From NCBI GenBank assembly GCA_017524145.1, contig JAFWUI010000002.1, positions 1 through 64,000 on the forward strand: a stretch of 64,000 bases of DNA. The letters run 5' to 3'. How positions within the stretch are numbered: the stretch's first letter is position 1; each line of letters opens with the position of its first letter. The stretch comes from Oxalobacter sp. (GTDB taxonomy: Bacteria > Pseudomonadota > Gammaproteobacteria > Burkholderiales > Burkholderiaceae_D). The notes beneath the pieces are model-generated. The model was not told the origin of the DNA. It made no database searches and saw nothing but the letters and a program-made list of their open reading frames with translations. The position numbers and the translations under genes were made by a program. Of this stretch, positions 53,869-62,499 are shown in pieces.

Positions 53869-54696
53869 TTACCGGTTGAGGTTGAAGCGGTATGGAATGC
53901 TTGCCATGACCGCTACGGAAACCCCGTTATCCATATAGGGATAGAATGTTGTCCGTTTCGCCGCAGTGAGTGCAGCATTGTCAAGCCGATGGAATCCTGA
54001 TGACCGTTCAATACCAGCGTTTTTCACGGTGCCATCTGTGCCGACAACCACCCGGATATTGACCTGTCCTGTCTCACGGCGTTCTATCGAATCATCCGGG
54101 TAATACGGCTTGACAGCATTGCGGTAGCGCAGCGCTGACAGGGAAACCCTGAGAACGCCATGTCCACTGCCTGTGCCGCTGCCAGCACCGTAACCTGTTC
54201 CTGAACCGATGCCACTGCCGCCCCCGGAACCACTGCCTGTACTACTGCCCTGCCCTGTTCCGGCACTACCACCTGAACCTGTGCCATTCCCCCCAGCAAC
54301 CGCTACCTGCTGTACAACCGATGATGTCCGGTTCTGCTGGACAGCAGGTTGCGCTGTTTCTGTTTCCCGTTTCCGGGCTACGGTGAAACTGCTGTCAGCT
54401 TCATCGGATTCCGTGGCAACAACCTGCTCGGCCTTGGGTTCCGGCACTTCCGCACGGATGTCTTCCCCTTGTGGAACCTGAAGGACACTGACCTGTATCA
54501 CACCGTTGCCAGCAGAACCGCCGCCTCCGCCTCCGCCACCAGCTTCAACGGCAACAGTCTGCATGGTGTTCTGGGCAACCAACCCAAGAATCAGGCAATG
54601 GGCCAACGTCACTGCAAAGCACAGTCCCCTGACCAATGGCTTGGACATCTGATTGTTATGCCGGTACCGGAATGGCATGAAAGGTGTTTCTGACAT
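53869..54696 (-). CDS. tonB: TonB with Gly/Ser-rich spacer
   Basis: 275 residues. N-terminal membrane helix (GLCFAVTLAHCLILGLVAQ) containing the His used for ExbB/ExbD coupling. The periplasmic spacer is not the usual Pro/Lys/Glu rod but a Gly/Ser/Thr-rich segment (about residues 130-175), plus an eight-Gly run just after the helix. The C-terminal TonB domain is complete (KPYYPDDSIERRETGQVNIRV, then a YxF-like end with IPYRFNLN). A shorter start at 54648 is possible. First gene of the minus-strand heme operon. Confidence 0.9.
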   Translation of the reverse strand: MSETPFMPFRYRHNNQMSKPLVRGLCFAVTLAHCLILGLVAQNTMQTVAVEAGGGGGGGGSAGNGVIQVSVLQVPQGEDIRAEVPEPKAEQVVATESDEADSSFTVARKRETETAQPAVQQNRTSSVVQQVAVAGGNGTGSGGSAGTGQGSSTGSGSGGGSGIGSGTGYGAGSGTGSGHGVLRVSLSALRYRNAVKPYYPDDSIERRETGQVNIRVVVGTDGTVKNAGIERSSGFHRLDNAALTAAKRTTFYPYMDNGVSVAVMASIPYRFNLNR

Positions 54697-54740
54697 TCTG
54701 CTCTGTGTTCCTGCGGTTTCTGCCTGCCCGTCAGATTGAC

Positions 54741-54803
54741 GATAATAATGATTCTCTTTATCATTTACAGTTCAACGAATGCAAATGATAATAGTTCTCA
54801 TTT
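54741..54803. promoter_or_regulatory. Two Fur-box-like sites between heme operons
   Basis: GATAATAATGATTCTC...TTATC at 54741-54762 and AAATGATAATAGTTCTCATT at about 54783-54802 resemble the GATAATGATAATCATTATC consensus. They lie between tonB and hutX and could repress both operons when iron is plentiful. Confidence 0.6.
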
Positions 54804-54839
54804 TTGTTGACAAGGCTTTTCAGAAGGGAAAAAAGATTT

Positions 54840-55355
54840 ATGCAACAGGACAGGTTTGAGGTATTGAGAAAACAGCTGGCGGAAACCCCAGGCATCGGAC
54901 TTGAGCAGCTGGCAAAGGAAAACGGCCTGACAACCGCTGAAGCCATCGAACTGCTGCCACAGGAAATCTGGCAACGCACCGATGGTGGCCGTTTTGTCGA
55001 AATCATGAAAGCGCTCTCAAAGCTGGGCAAGATGACCATCATCATCAATACAGGGGATGTCATTTTTGAATATGCTGGTGAAGTCCCCAATGGTGGCATC
55101 GCTTACGGTTATTACAACCTCACCCCGAAAAGCCCCCTGCATGGTCATCTGAGACATGGAAGCTGCAAGGCCATCTACCTGGTTGAGCGGCCTTTCATGA
55201 ACACCCAGACGGTCAGCATCCAGTTTGTCAATGGCGCTGGCAGCGTCATGTTCAAGGTGTTTGCCGGCAGGGATGATGAACGGAAACTGCTGATGGACCA
55301 GGTTGAGGCGATGCGCGCACTTTTCAGGACGGATGTTTCTGGAGTCCCTGCATGA
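54840..55355 (+). CDS. hutX: Heme utilisation carrier protein HutX/ChuX
   Basis: 171 residues. Family landmarks: ETPGIGLEQLAKENGLTTAEAIELLP, FVEIMKALSKLGKMTIIINTGDVIFEYAGEVPNG, and the heme-binding C-terminal half with LHGHLRHGSCKAIYLVERPFM. It carries heme in the cytoplasm and hands it to HutW. The ATG at 54840 follows GAAGGG; the frame is open to 54804. Its stop overlaps the next start by 4 bases. Confidence 0.92.
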   Translation: MQQDRFEVLRKQLAETPGIGLEQLAKENGLTTAEAIELLPQEIWQRTDGGRFVEIMKALSKLGKMTIIINTGDVIFEYAGEVPNGGIAYGYYNLTPKSPLHGHLRHGSCKAIYLVERPFMNTQTVSIQFVNGAGSVMFKVFAGRDDERKLLMDQVEAMRALFRTDVSGVPA

Positions 55356-56008
55356 GTTCCTGTGACCTGCTGGTCTTCGGTGCCACCCGGAACACCGGGT
55401 TGCTGGTTGCAAAGCTGGCTGTTGGACGCGGTGAATCTGTTGCAGCGATGGTCCGGCATGGCAGCGATGCCTCTGCCCTTGAGTCATTGGGTGTCACGGT
55501 GATCCGCGGAGATGCCTTCAGCCTGGATGACTGTATCCAAGCGGTCCAGCAGACCAAGCCCCGGCGCGTTGTCAGCCTGATGGGAGGCAAGAACGGGAAT
55601 GGACGCCGTATCTGCGCCATCGGCAATATCAATGTTGCAGAGGCATTGTCAGGATGTGAGGGACTTGAACGTTTCCTGCTTCTGACTTCCATGGGATGTG
55701 GCGACCAGTATGCCGGAACCAGTGACATGGTGAAAAAATTCCTGGGTGAAGCCCTCCGTGCAAAGACGCGGGCGGAAGATTATCTGCGTGCAACTGAACT
55801 GCCATGGACGATTGTCCGCCCTGGCGGATTGCTGGATTCCCCTTCAACTGGCAGGTTCCTCCTGTCAGAACAGCCTGACAGAAGCCGGAAAGGCTACCTG
55901 TCCCGCGGAGATGTGGCCCTGGCTGTCCTGCAGGTGCTGGATGACCCTGCCTGGCTGCACCGTATTGCAACTGTCCAGAACATTGAACGACAGGAGGAGA
56001 GAAATTGA
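55352..56008 (+). CDS. chuY: NAD(P)-binding protein, ChuY-like anaerobilin reductase
   Basis: 218 residues with a Rossmann fold: the dinucleotide motif reads VFGATRNTG at the N-terminus, then LLLTSMGCGDQY and PWTIVRPGGLL. This is the NAD_binding_10/SDR-a type. Its position between hutX and hutW matches ChuY of E. coli O157, which reduces anaerobilin, the open tetrapyrrole made by ChuW. The function is assigned mainly by this context. It overlaps hutX (ATGA) and the hutW start (TGATG). Confidence 0.8.
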   Translation: MSSCDLLVFGATRNTGLLVAKLAVGRGESVAAMVRHGSDASALESLGVTVIRGDAFSLDDCIQAVQQTKPRRVVSLMGGKNGNGRRICAIGNINVAEALSGCEGLERFLLLTSMGCGDQYAGTSDMVKKFLGEALRAKTRAEDYLRATELPWTIVRPGGLLDSPSTGRFLLSEQPDRSRKGYLSRGDVALAVLQVLDDPAWLHRIATVQNIERQEERN

Positions 56009-57351
56009 TGGATTTAACCCCTTTCTATGCCCGTATATCTGACTGTCCGGCAAGGGATGCATTCGTCCATGAAGAGAAGAAGATGCCATCCACTGCGGAG
56101 ATGGCTGCATGGAAACCGTCTGAATGGACTGGCGGCACGTTCCACGATTTTGCAGAAGAAGCTTTCATGCGGGATGTTTCCCGTCCTTTGGCGCTGTATG
56201 TACATGTGCCGTTCTGCCATCATCATTGTACGTTCTGTCCGTTCTATATCAACCAGACAAAGAAAGGGTTCAGTAAGGACTATACGGAACTGCTGCTGCG
56301 TGAAATCGAGATTACTGCGGACGCACTGAAAAATGTAGCTGACAAACGGGAGGTCACAGCTGTGTATTTCGGTGGCGGTACGCCAACTGACCTGGATGAG
56401 GCAGATATGGCATCAGTGATTACATCGCTGTTTGACCATTTCAATATTCCCAAGGATGCTGAAGTGACAGTGGAGGGACGGACAACGGGGTTCACCGCTT
56501 CCAAGGCAAAAACCTGGACAGCTGCCGGGGCAAACCGCTTTTCCCTAGGTATCCAGTCTGCAAACACCGCATTGCGCAAACGGCTGGGCCGCATTTCAAG
56601 CCGTGAAGAATTACAGGATTCGCTGGATGGTATCTGCACAAGCGGTTCTTCTGTGATTATTGACATGCTGTATGGGCTGCCAGGACAGACCCGTGAAATC
56701 CTGCTGGATGATATTGATTTCATCAGCAATAAAACCGGGATTGACGGCCTGGACCTGTATGAGCTGAAGATTTTTCCGGGTACACCGTTGGACAAGGCCA
56801 TCAAGAACGGCAAGATACCGCCTGCCCCGGCTTTCGGCGACAAGGCGGTGATGTTCAGCACCGCTTATGATGCATTGGAATCCACAGGATTTGAGCACTT
56901 TTCTCCGAAGCACTGGCGCAGGAATCCCCGGGAACGGTCGCTGTACAACCGGCTGGCTGGGATGCAATGCGATATGATTCCTTTCGGTTCTGCTGCCGGA
57001 GGACGGCTCCATGGCATCGGTTTGGGCAATTCACGGGATATCAAGACTTATCGAGCGCAGGTGGAGGCAGGGGAGAAACCTTTGGGACGGATCATGGCTT
57101 CCCCGCTGCGCCCTGCACCGGAAGGTTTCAATCAAGTGCTGGCATCTTATGGAGAAAACCTTTGCCTGCCACCCGCTGGACTCTGGCCTGAACCCCACCG
57201 GGCTATGGCAGGCAAACTGCTGTCACAATGGCAGGATGCGGGGCTGTTGAGGGAGACGGAAGGGGGACTGAGGCTGACGGGAGCCGGGTATTTCTGGACA
57301 CAGAAGATAAAAGGGCTTGTCCAACGTTTCCTGCAGACACCTGCCCAATGA
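56008..57351 (+). CDS. hutW: Radical-SAM anaerobilin synthase HutW/ChuW
   Basis: 447 residues. The radical-SAM cluster motif CHHHCTFC has its cysteines at about residues 70, 74 and 77. GGGTPTDLD and SLGIQSANTALRKRLGR are further HemN-like landmarks, followed by a HemN-C-like tail. ChuW opens the heme ring without oxygen, releasing iron and forming anaerobilin. The ATG at 56008 follows AGGAGGAG; the TTG at 56005 is not needed. Last gene of hutX-chuY-hutW. Confidence 0.92.
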   Translation: MDLTPFYARISDCPARDAFVHEEKKMPSTAEMAAWKPSEWTGGTFHDFAEEAFMRDVSRPLALYVHVPFCHHHCTFCPFYINQTKKGFSKDYTELLLREIEITADALKNVADKREVTAVYFGGGTPTDLDEADMASVITSLFDHFNIPKDAEVTVEGRTTGFTASKAKTWTAAGANRFSLGIQSANTALRKRLGRISSREELQDSLDGICTSGSSVIIDMLYGLPGQTREILLDDIDFISNKTGIDGLDLYELKIFPGTPLDKAIKNGKIPPAPAFGDKAVMFSTAYDALESTGFEHFSPKHWRRNPRERSLYNRLAGMQCDMIPFGSAAGGRLHGIGLGNSRDIKTYRAQVEAGEKPLGRIMASPLRPAPEGFNQVLASYGENLCLPPAGLWPEPHRAMAGKLLSQWQDAGLLRETEGGLRLTGAGYFWTQKIKGLVQRFLQTPAQ

Positions 57352-57539
57352 TTTCCGCAGAGAGGCTGGACAGCCTGCTCCACAACTGCCAGCCGTTCTT
57401 TGCTGTTGTCTGACGATACAGGTATTGTTACGGTTATGAAGGGAATCCCTGATTTTTTCAGGATTTGTTTAAAAAGGGCTTTCAATTCCCAGCCGTCAAG
57501 GATAGAATTGTTTCTGTAATCATTCCTTTTATCAATTTG

Positions 57540-57575
57540 CCCCATCTGGACTACCACTCAGATGGGGATTTTTTT
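57540..57575 (+). terminator. Terminator of hutX-chuY-hutW
   Basis: CCCCATCTG (57540-57548) and CAGATGGGG (57559-57567) form a 9-bp stem followed by ATTTTTTT. The whole gap 57352-57929 holds only this, the opposing terminator and no gene that I can support. Confidence 0.85.
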
Positions 57576-57610
57576 GACGGTTCCCCCCCCAATTTTTATC
57601 CTTCTTCCCA

Positions 57611-57643
57611 TAAAAAATCCCGACTGCCTCACAACAGCCGGGA
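57611..57643 (-). terminator. Terminator of the HD-family gene
   Basis: TCCCGACTG and CAGCCGGGA pair with one mismatch (57618-57643), with a T-run on the minus strand. It faces the preceding terminator, leaving about 290 bases of unassigned DNA up to 57930. Confidence 0.65.
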
Positions 57644-57929
57644 CTTCATTTCAGTGTGCAAGTAATTATCCGGGTTACTAACCTGCATCTGCCTACCGAA
57701 AGGACGCGGCATCAGATGCTGTACTGGTTTTTCCCCACCATGTACTGGGGGTTTATGAAGAAAGCTTATGTGATGCACTATAACACGCTGTTTTTTGGAA
57801 TTTGTTTTATTTTGTAACAGCTTGTTTTGGAAACCAGAACGGTCCGGAATGGCAAAAGAATCCCCTCCTCGCAGATGCAGGCATCACCTGCCTTCCAAGG
57901 AGGGGTATCCAAGAAGATTGCTCTACAGT

Positions 57930-58592
57930 TTATTTCGCCCAGATAGCATCAAAGATGCGCTGGAGTTCTGCCATCAGTTTCTGGTCTTTGGTGAGGAATC
58001 CCTTGAAACGTTCAAGGTACTTCTGCTTGGATTCTTCCAAGGACATTGGAACCAGTTTCTTCTGGAAATATGGCAGGTCAGGGATTTCGATGCCTTTTGC
58101 TTCAAGTCCCATCAAGTCACGCATTTCAATAGCGGTTGCGAGGTTTTCAGCGGCAGCAACCTGTTCTGGCATATGAGGCAGATTGTATGCATCACAGATG
58201 GCATTACCCACATCTGTCCGGATACGCATGGATTCTGCCAACATACGGAAGACCGGGGATGTCCCGACATATGCCTTGGAGGCATTGCAAAGCAAGCCGT
58301 TGAAAGAGAGGTCAACCGGCAGGATGTCTGAGACAAGCAGTGCATGCTGTGCTTCACTGAAGAAGACATTGGTATGGCCATTGAAACGTGGCAGATAAGA
58401 CAGGGAATGGGCAATGTCAATCGGATTGAAATCCGCTGCACGCATATTATGGAAGTCGAAACTGCCTCCACTGTAAAGTTTCATCTTCGGCAGTGCCTTG
58501 CCTTCTGGCGTCACTTCGATTTCGCCGGCAAAGTCGCCAAACATGTCAAAATCTTCAATATCGTCATGGGTGTTGCGGCTTTTATCATTCAT
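57930..58592 (-). CDS. HD-family phosphohydrolase homologue with lost HD dyad
   Basis: 220 residues. It matches YfbR-like or general HD hydrolases in order: DIAHSLSYLPRFNGHTNVFFSEAQHALLVSDIL. The expected ALLHDAxEAYLGD is then replaced by GLLCNASKAYVGT, and IEMRDLMGLEAKGI comes later. The two central metal ligands (His-Asp) are therefore Cys-Asn, while the flanking His residues remain. The protein is probably inactive as a nucleotidase or has altered metal use. The start at 58592 is spaced correctly from AAAGGA; a start 6 bases upstream sits on top of it. Confidence 0.78.
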   Translation of the reverse strand: MNDKSRNTHDDIEDFDMFGDFAGEIEVTPEGKALPKMKLYSGGSFDFHNMRAADFNPIDIAHSLSYLPRFNGHTNVFFSEAQHALLVSDILPVDLSFNGLLCNASKAYVGTSPVFRMLAESMRIRTDVGNAICDAYNLPHMPEQVAAAENLATAIEMRDLMGLEAKGIEIPDLPYFQKKLVPMSLEESKQKYLERFKGFLTKDQKLMAELQRIFDAIWAK

Positions 58593-58846
58593 GGGCATTT
58601 CCTTTCAGTCTAATGCATAGGGGGCATGGAACGGTATTCCTGAATGCCTGCTCTTCCTACTACCTATCGATTACAAATATATCAGATATCAAAAGGATTT
58701 TATGCGGATTGCTGGATAAATTTTCTTTATGGTGCACAGTTGCCGCCAAACAGGCTCCAGATATGTCCCTGCCATATAAGAAATAGTTATACTGTCTGCC
58801 AGAAAACTATATATTTGTTGTTTCCGTTTTGAAGCGGTGTTTTTTT

Positions 58847-59422
58847 ATGTTTTTCATCAACAGTGTATTCCTTGGCATCGGGCTTGCCATGGATGCGTTT
58901 TCTGTATCGTTGGCCAATACCTTGAAGGATATTGGCATGTCCCTGCGCCGTCAGTGTCTGATTGCCGGGATATTTGCCCTATTCCAGACCATCATGCCGA
59001 TGATTGGCTGGGTGATTGTCCATACCGCTGTGCATTACCTCCATGCCATCACACCATTTATCCCATGGATTGCCTTGGGACTGCTGCTGTATATCGGCGG
59101 CAATATGATTTTCACAGCATTGAAAGGCAATACGCCCGAGGAAGATACAGACAAACCATTGGAGCTTGGCGTCTTGATGGTACAAGGGGTGGCAACTTCA
59201 ATCGATGCCCTTTCGGTCGGTTTTGCAACAGCAACCTATGACTGGCTGTCAGCATTGCTTTCTGCATTGATCATCGGAATAGTGACTTTTGCCTTCTGCT
59301 TCGTTGGACTGGTGATCGGACGAAGGTTGGGGACGCATCTGGCCGGCAAAGCCGAATTGTTTGGCGGCATCATCCTGATTGGCATCGGCATCGAAATCTG
59401 GGTGACCGGTGTCCTGATGTAA
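58847..59422 (+). CDS. mntP: Manganese efflux pump MntP
   Basis: 191 residues and six membrane segments in two repeats. The conserved acidic motifs are LAMDAFSVSLAN in helix 1 and TSIDALSVGFA in helix 4. MntP exports Mn2+. The ATG at 58847 is used; a TTG at 58829 would add a basic leader. No yybP-ykoY-like riboswitch was recognised in the 254 bases upstream. Confidence 0.93.
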   Translation: MFFINSVFLGIGLAMDAFSVSLANTLKDIGMSLRRQCLIAGIFALFQTIMPMIGWVIVHTAVHYLHAITPFIPWIALGLLLYIGGNMIFTALKGNTPEEDTDKPLELGVLMVQGVATSIDALSVGFATATYDWLSALLSALIIGIVTFAFCFVGLVIGRRLGTHLAGKAELFGGIILIGIGIEIWVTGVLM

Positions 59423-59669
59423 CGCAAATGACCTTTCAATGCCGTTATTTCAGTGTCATTCTGCATTATGGCTATATTGGATGGCAGATGACATCTTCGG
59501 CATTGGATATCCCTATCAGACCTGATGTGGAAGAACAGGCGGAAGTCTTGCAGAAGCAACATGATAATGAAGTCATCTGACTTCTGCCGATGGTTACATA
59601 ACATTACATGACAGGATGAAATCCAGTCTGTATGATGTGGTTATTATGATTTTTTTTGGAGGTCTTAAA

Positions 59670-60158
59670 ATGAAAAAATGGTTGGTCGCTTCCCTGATGG
59701 CATTGATTGCCGGTTCGGTATCCGCTGCAACAGAGAATCCGGCAGGCAATGCTGCCTCTACAGATGCAACAAACAAGCCTTCTACAACACTGCCTGTCCC
59801 GACAGCTGCACGGCTGAAACTGGGTGGTCAGGAAATTACGGTCTTGGTCGCGGAAACCGAGGAACAGCGCAAACAAGGGTTGATGGGCGTCGAAGAACTG
59901 CTGGAAGACCAAGGGATGATTTTCTCCTATGGTGCGCCTGTTGAGAAAGCCTGCATGTGGATGAAAGATACAAAAATCCCCTTGGATGTCGCATTTGTTG
60001 ATGGTAATGGCAAGATTGTGAATATCGAAGCCAATATGAAACCGTTATCGACAGACAGTCATTGCAATACCAGTGGCCCTATTTATTATGCGCTTGAAAT
60101 GAAAGCCGGCTGGTTTGCACGCCACGGGGTGAAACCAGGTGATTCGCTGTCAAATTGA
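59670..60158 (+). CDS. Secreted DUF192 protein
   Basis: 162 residues. Signal peptide (LVASLMALIAGSVSAA), a short Thr/Asn/Ala linker, then DUF192 (LGGQEITVLVAETEEQRKQGLMG, CMWMKDTKIPLDVAFV, HCNTSGPIYYALEMKAGWFARHG). The start at 59670 follows GGAGG. It is a paralogue of the gene at 14460, which has a long Lys/Ala-rich linker instead. The role of DUF192 is unknown. First of a run of envelope-protein genes to the window end. Confidence 0.82.
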   Translation: MKKWLVASLMALIAGSVSAATENPAGNAASTDATNKPSTTLPVPTAARLKLGGQEITVLVAETEEQRKQGLMGVEELLEDQGMIFSYGAPVEKACMWMKDTKIPLDVAFVDGNGKIVNIEANMKPLSTDSHCNTSGPIYYALEMKAGWFARHGVKPGDSLSN

Positions 60159-60212
60159 TGACGCTCATCCCTGCATCCTTAAGCAGGGATTATGACAGCC
60201 AAGGAGGACTTG

Positions 60213-60995
60213 ATGAAAAAATGGCATGTCCTTGCCACTGCTATCGGGTTAGTGGGCATTACAGGTACTGTCTGTGCGGGTATCAACGCACCTGCAAAAC
60301 TGATGGACAGAACTTATGGCAACTATGACAGCAGGTTGAAATGCTGGATTGCCAAAGGCGGGCAGCTCAACCGCCCGCATTGTATGAAGCCTGTTTCATT
60401 GGAAAGGGTGGCTATTGAAGGCAGGAAAGTTTCTTTCCTTCTGGTCAGTGGTGATGAAGTGGACCTTTCAACACGGACAGTCGGTGGTATGGGGGCCCAT
60501 CTTTCAGGAGGGCTTGTGGGGATGTTTGTCTATTCCGGACCGGACAGCTCACCCCATATCATCGCCCAGGAACCCAAGAAAGAGCTGGGGACTTATGGCG
60601 ATGCCCCTAAAGGGAAATTCGTGAAACTGGGACCAGAACGTTATGGCTGGCAGTTTGAAAACGGCTTTACAGGTCAAGGTTATACGGATGGATGGCTGCA
60701 GTTTTACACCCTTCAGAAAAACGGCATGTCCCAATATTTCATCCACAGCCTCGGTACCATCCCTACCTATCATGATGACAGTGGTACCTTGGAAGAACAA
60801 GGGAATGTCACCATCTATGCTGGCAAGGCCTCCATCCATGAGGCAGATGCCCTGGATGGTTTCTACCCGGTTTATGTCCAGATGGACCGTCAGGTCAAAG
60901 GCAAGGCATTGGAACCCAGAACGTATGAAGTCAGGTACAACTATGGCAAAGGGGAATATGCATTACCTGAAGGTTATCCAATGGAAGAACAGTAA
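60213..60995 (+). CDS. Secreted protein, function unknown
   Basis: 260 residues with signal peptide (VLATAIGLVGITGTVCA). Two Cys early (CWIAKGGQLNRPHC) may form a disulfide. A Gly-rich segment (GGMGAHLSGGLVGMFVYSG) and a beta-rich C-terminal half follow. The start at 60213 is preceded by AAGGAGG. No family recognised. It is 54 bases after the DUF192 gene and 36 bases before the next. Confidence 0.7.
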   Translation: MKKWHVLATAIGLVGITGTVCAGINAPAKLMDRTYGNYDSRLKCWIAKGGQLNRPHCMKPVSLERVAIEGRKVSFLLVSGDEVDLSTRTVGGMGAHLSGGLVGMFVYSGPDSSPHIIAQEPKKELGTYGDAPKGKFVKLGPERYGWQFENGFTGQGYTDGWLQFYTLQKNGMSQYFIHSLGTIPTYHDDSGTLEEQGNVTIYAGKASIHEADALDGFYPVYVQMDRQVKGKALEPRTYEVRYNYGKGEYALPEGYPMEEQ

Positions 60996-61031
60996 ACAGC
61001 AGCCTGACCGGTGATGCAAGGGGAATGATGG

Positions 61032-61718
61032 ATGCCAGAACGACAGTTTCTTTCAAACAATGAGAAACGGAAAAGACGCCTGATTGCTGTGGGCGTCGTT
61101 TTGGTGCTTGTCGTTATCTGTTTCGCTGCCCGCCATTTCATCGGAGACTGGCTGCGTACCAGAGACCTTTCCCCCCGGAAGGAGATGATTGTCTCCACAA
61201 CTGATGCGGTAGATGTCAAGGAGAAGCTTTCCAAGCTGTCTCCACATGACCTGCATAAGTTTGGCGAAGCGATGCGTCCGAAAGTAGCGGAGGAAATCGC
61301 ATTGGCCAACAATGTGCCACCTGATAAACCATTACAACCGGATGGTGAGGCTGCTTCATCCAACCCACAGAATACGGAACAGAAACCAATTGATGCAGCC
61401 CGGAAAACCCCGCAATCATCAGAACCTGACGCCAATGCCCTGCCTCCTGAAAAGACACCAATGCAGAATGCAATGGATACCCTGCTGAAACGGCTTGAAG
61501 TAGAGGCGTTTTCCATCCCTGTCGCCGGACGCCGTCTGGTTGTTTTCCGTTACCGTTATCCCGCGGTACGTGTAGATACCATCAGCCATGGTATTGTGGT
61601 TTATGGTTACTCTGGGGAGACGCTGAAGCGTATCGCCTGCTATTACCGGTATCCCGTCTCATTGACCCGCGGCGCCTGTGCAGATGAGATTGAAAAAGTT
61701 TTCCATGCCCGTATCTGA
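61032..61718 (+). CDS. Single-span membrane protein, paralogue 1
   Basis: 228 residues. Basic N-terminus, one membrane helix (LIAVGVVLVLVVICFAARHFI), a Pro/Gln/Ser-rich spacer (about 95-150) and a C-terminal globular part with two Cys. Its end (IACYYRYPVSLTRGACADEIEKVFH) aligns with that of the next protein (ILCIDRKPIDMTSGKCGNTVATVFH). Probably anchored in the inner membrane facing the periplasm. No family recognised. Confidence 0.68.
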   Translation: MPERQFLSNNEKRKRRLIAVGVVLVLVVICFAARHFIGDWLRTRDLSPRKEMIVSTTDAVDVKEKLSKLSPHDLHKFGEAMRPKVAEEIALANNVPPDKPLQPDGEAASSNPQNTEQKPIDAARKTPQSSEPDANALPPEKTPMQNAMDTLLKRLEVEAFSIPVAGRRLVVFRYRYPAVRVDTISHGIVVYGYSGETLKRIACYYRYPVSLTRGACADEIEKVFHARI

Positions 61719-61724
61719 ATCACT

Positions 61725-62405
61725 ATGACTGACAGTGGTTTACCCAAAGATGACGGCAAGCGCCCAGTATTCCTGCATGAACGCCGTTTTTCTTTATCTG
61801 ACCCTCCCCGTTCCTCCCCTGAAAGGCATCCTTCAGCTCTACAGGACTTACAAAAAGGGACAAGCATCAGCCGGACAATGAAGATTGCTGCAGCTGTTGT
61901 GATGCTGTTATGTATCTTGGCAATCATCCGGATGTGGACCAGCCGTCAGGATGCCATTGCCCAGAAATTGACCTCACCGGCAGGTATGCAGGTGATTTCC
62001 CGCAGCGGCCCTCTGGACAACCGGCCACTCACAGCAGATACCCTGCCAGAACTGGAGAAGCAATTCCGGCAACCTGTCATCAAATTCCTGAGTCAGCAGG
62101 AGATCCTGCAAGGTATGCCTGAACCAGCCATCAACCAAAGCCTTTCTGTTACATCAGACTTGGTGACTGTTTCCGGACAATCCATCGCCCTTTTCCACTG
62201 GCAGGCAACTTCGTCAAACCATAAGGACAAGGTTTTCCTGACGTTTGCCTATGGCAGCCATGGTTCCCAAACCCACCGTATCTTGTGCATAGACAGGAAG
62301 CCCATTGATATGACATCTGGGAAATGTGGTAATACGGTTGCAACGGTTTTCCATCTGGATGTACAGAAAATCCCGCAATCATCCCAATTCCATGGCAGGC
62401 AATAG
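61725..62405 (+). CDS. Single-span membrane protein, paralogue 2
   Basis: 226 residues. A longer cytoplasmic N-terminus (about 50 residues), one membrane helix (IAAAVVMLLCILAIIRMW) and a periplasmic domain related to that of the gene upstream, including the two-Cys ending and VFH. Only 6 bases separate the two genes. Function unknown. Confidence 0.68.
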   Translation: MTDSGLPKDDGKRPVFLHERRFSLSDPPRSSPERHPSALQDLQKGTSISRTMKIAAAVVMLLCILAIIRMWTSRQDAIAQKLTSPAGMQVISRSGPLDNRPLTADTLPELEKQFRQPVIKFLSQQEILQGMPEPAINQSLSVTSDLVTVSGQSIALFHWQATSSNHKDKVFLTFAYGSHGSQTHRILCIDRKPIDMTSGKCGNTVATVFHLDVQKIPQSSQFHGRQ

Positions 62406-62499
62406 GATATTGGAAAGCAGCTCTGATACAATGCGCGGATTGGTACTTTCCCTGAAAGGTCAGGAGATTTCCTGTTGACTATCCATATCCAGATTGACC

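Noticed and set aside
57795..58331. 178-codon plus-strand frame
   Set aside because: Opposite the HD-family gene, with no ribosome site or family match.
58593..58846. yybP-ykoY manganese riboswitch before mntP
   Set aside because: The conserved loop sequences and stacked-helix layout were not found in this stretch.
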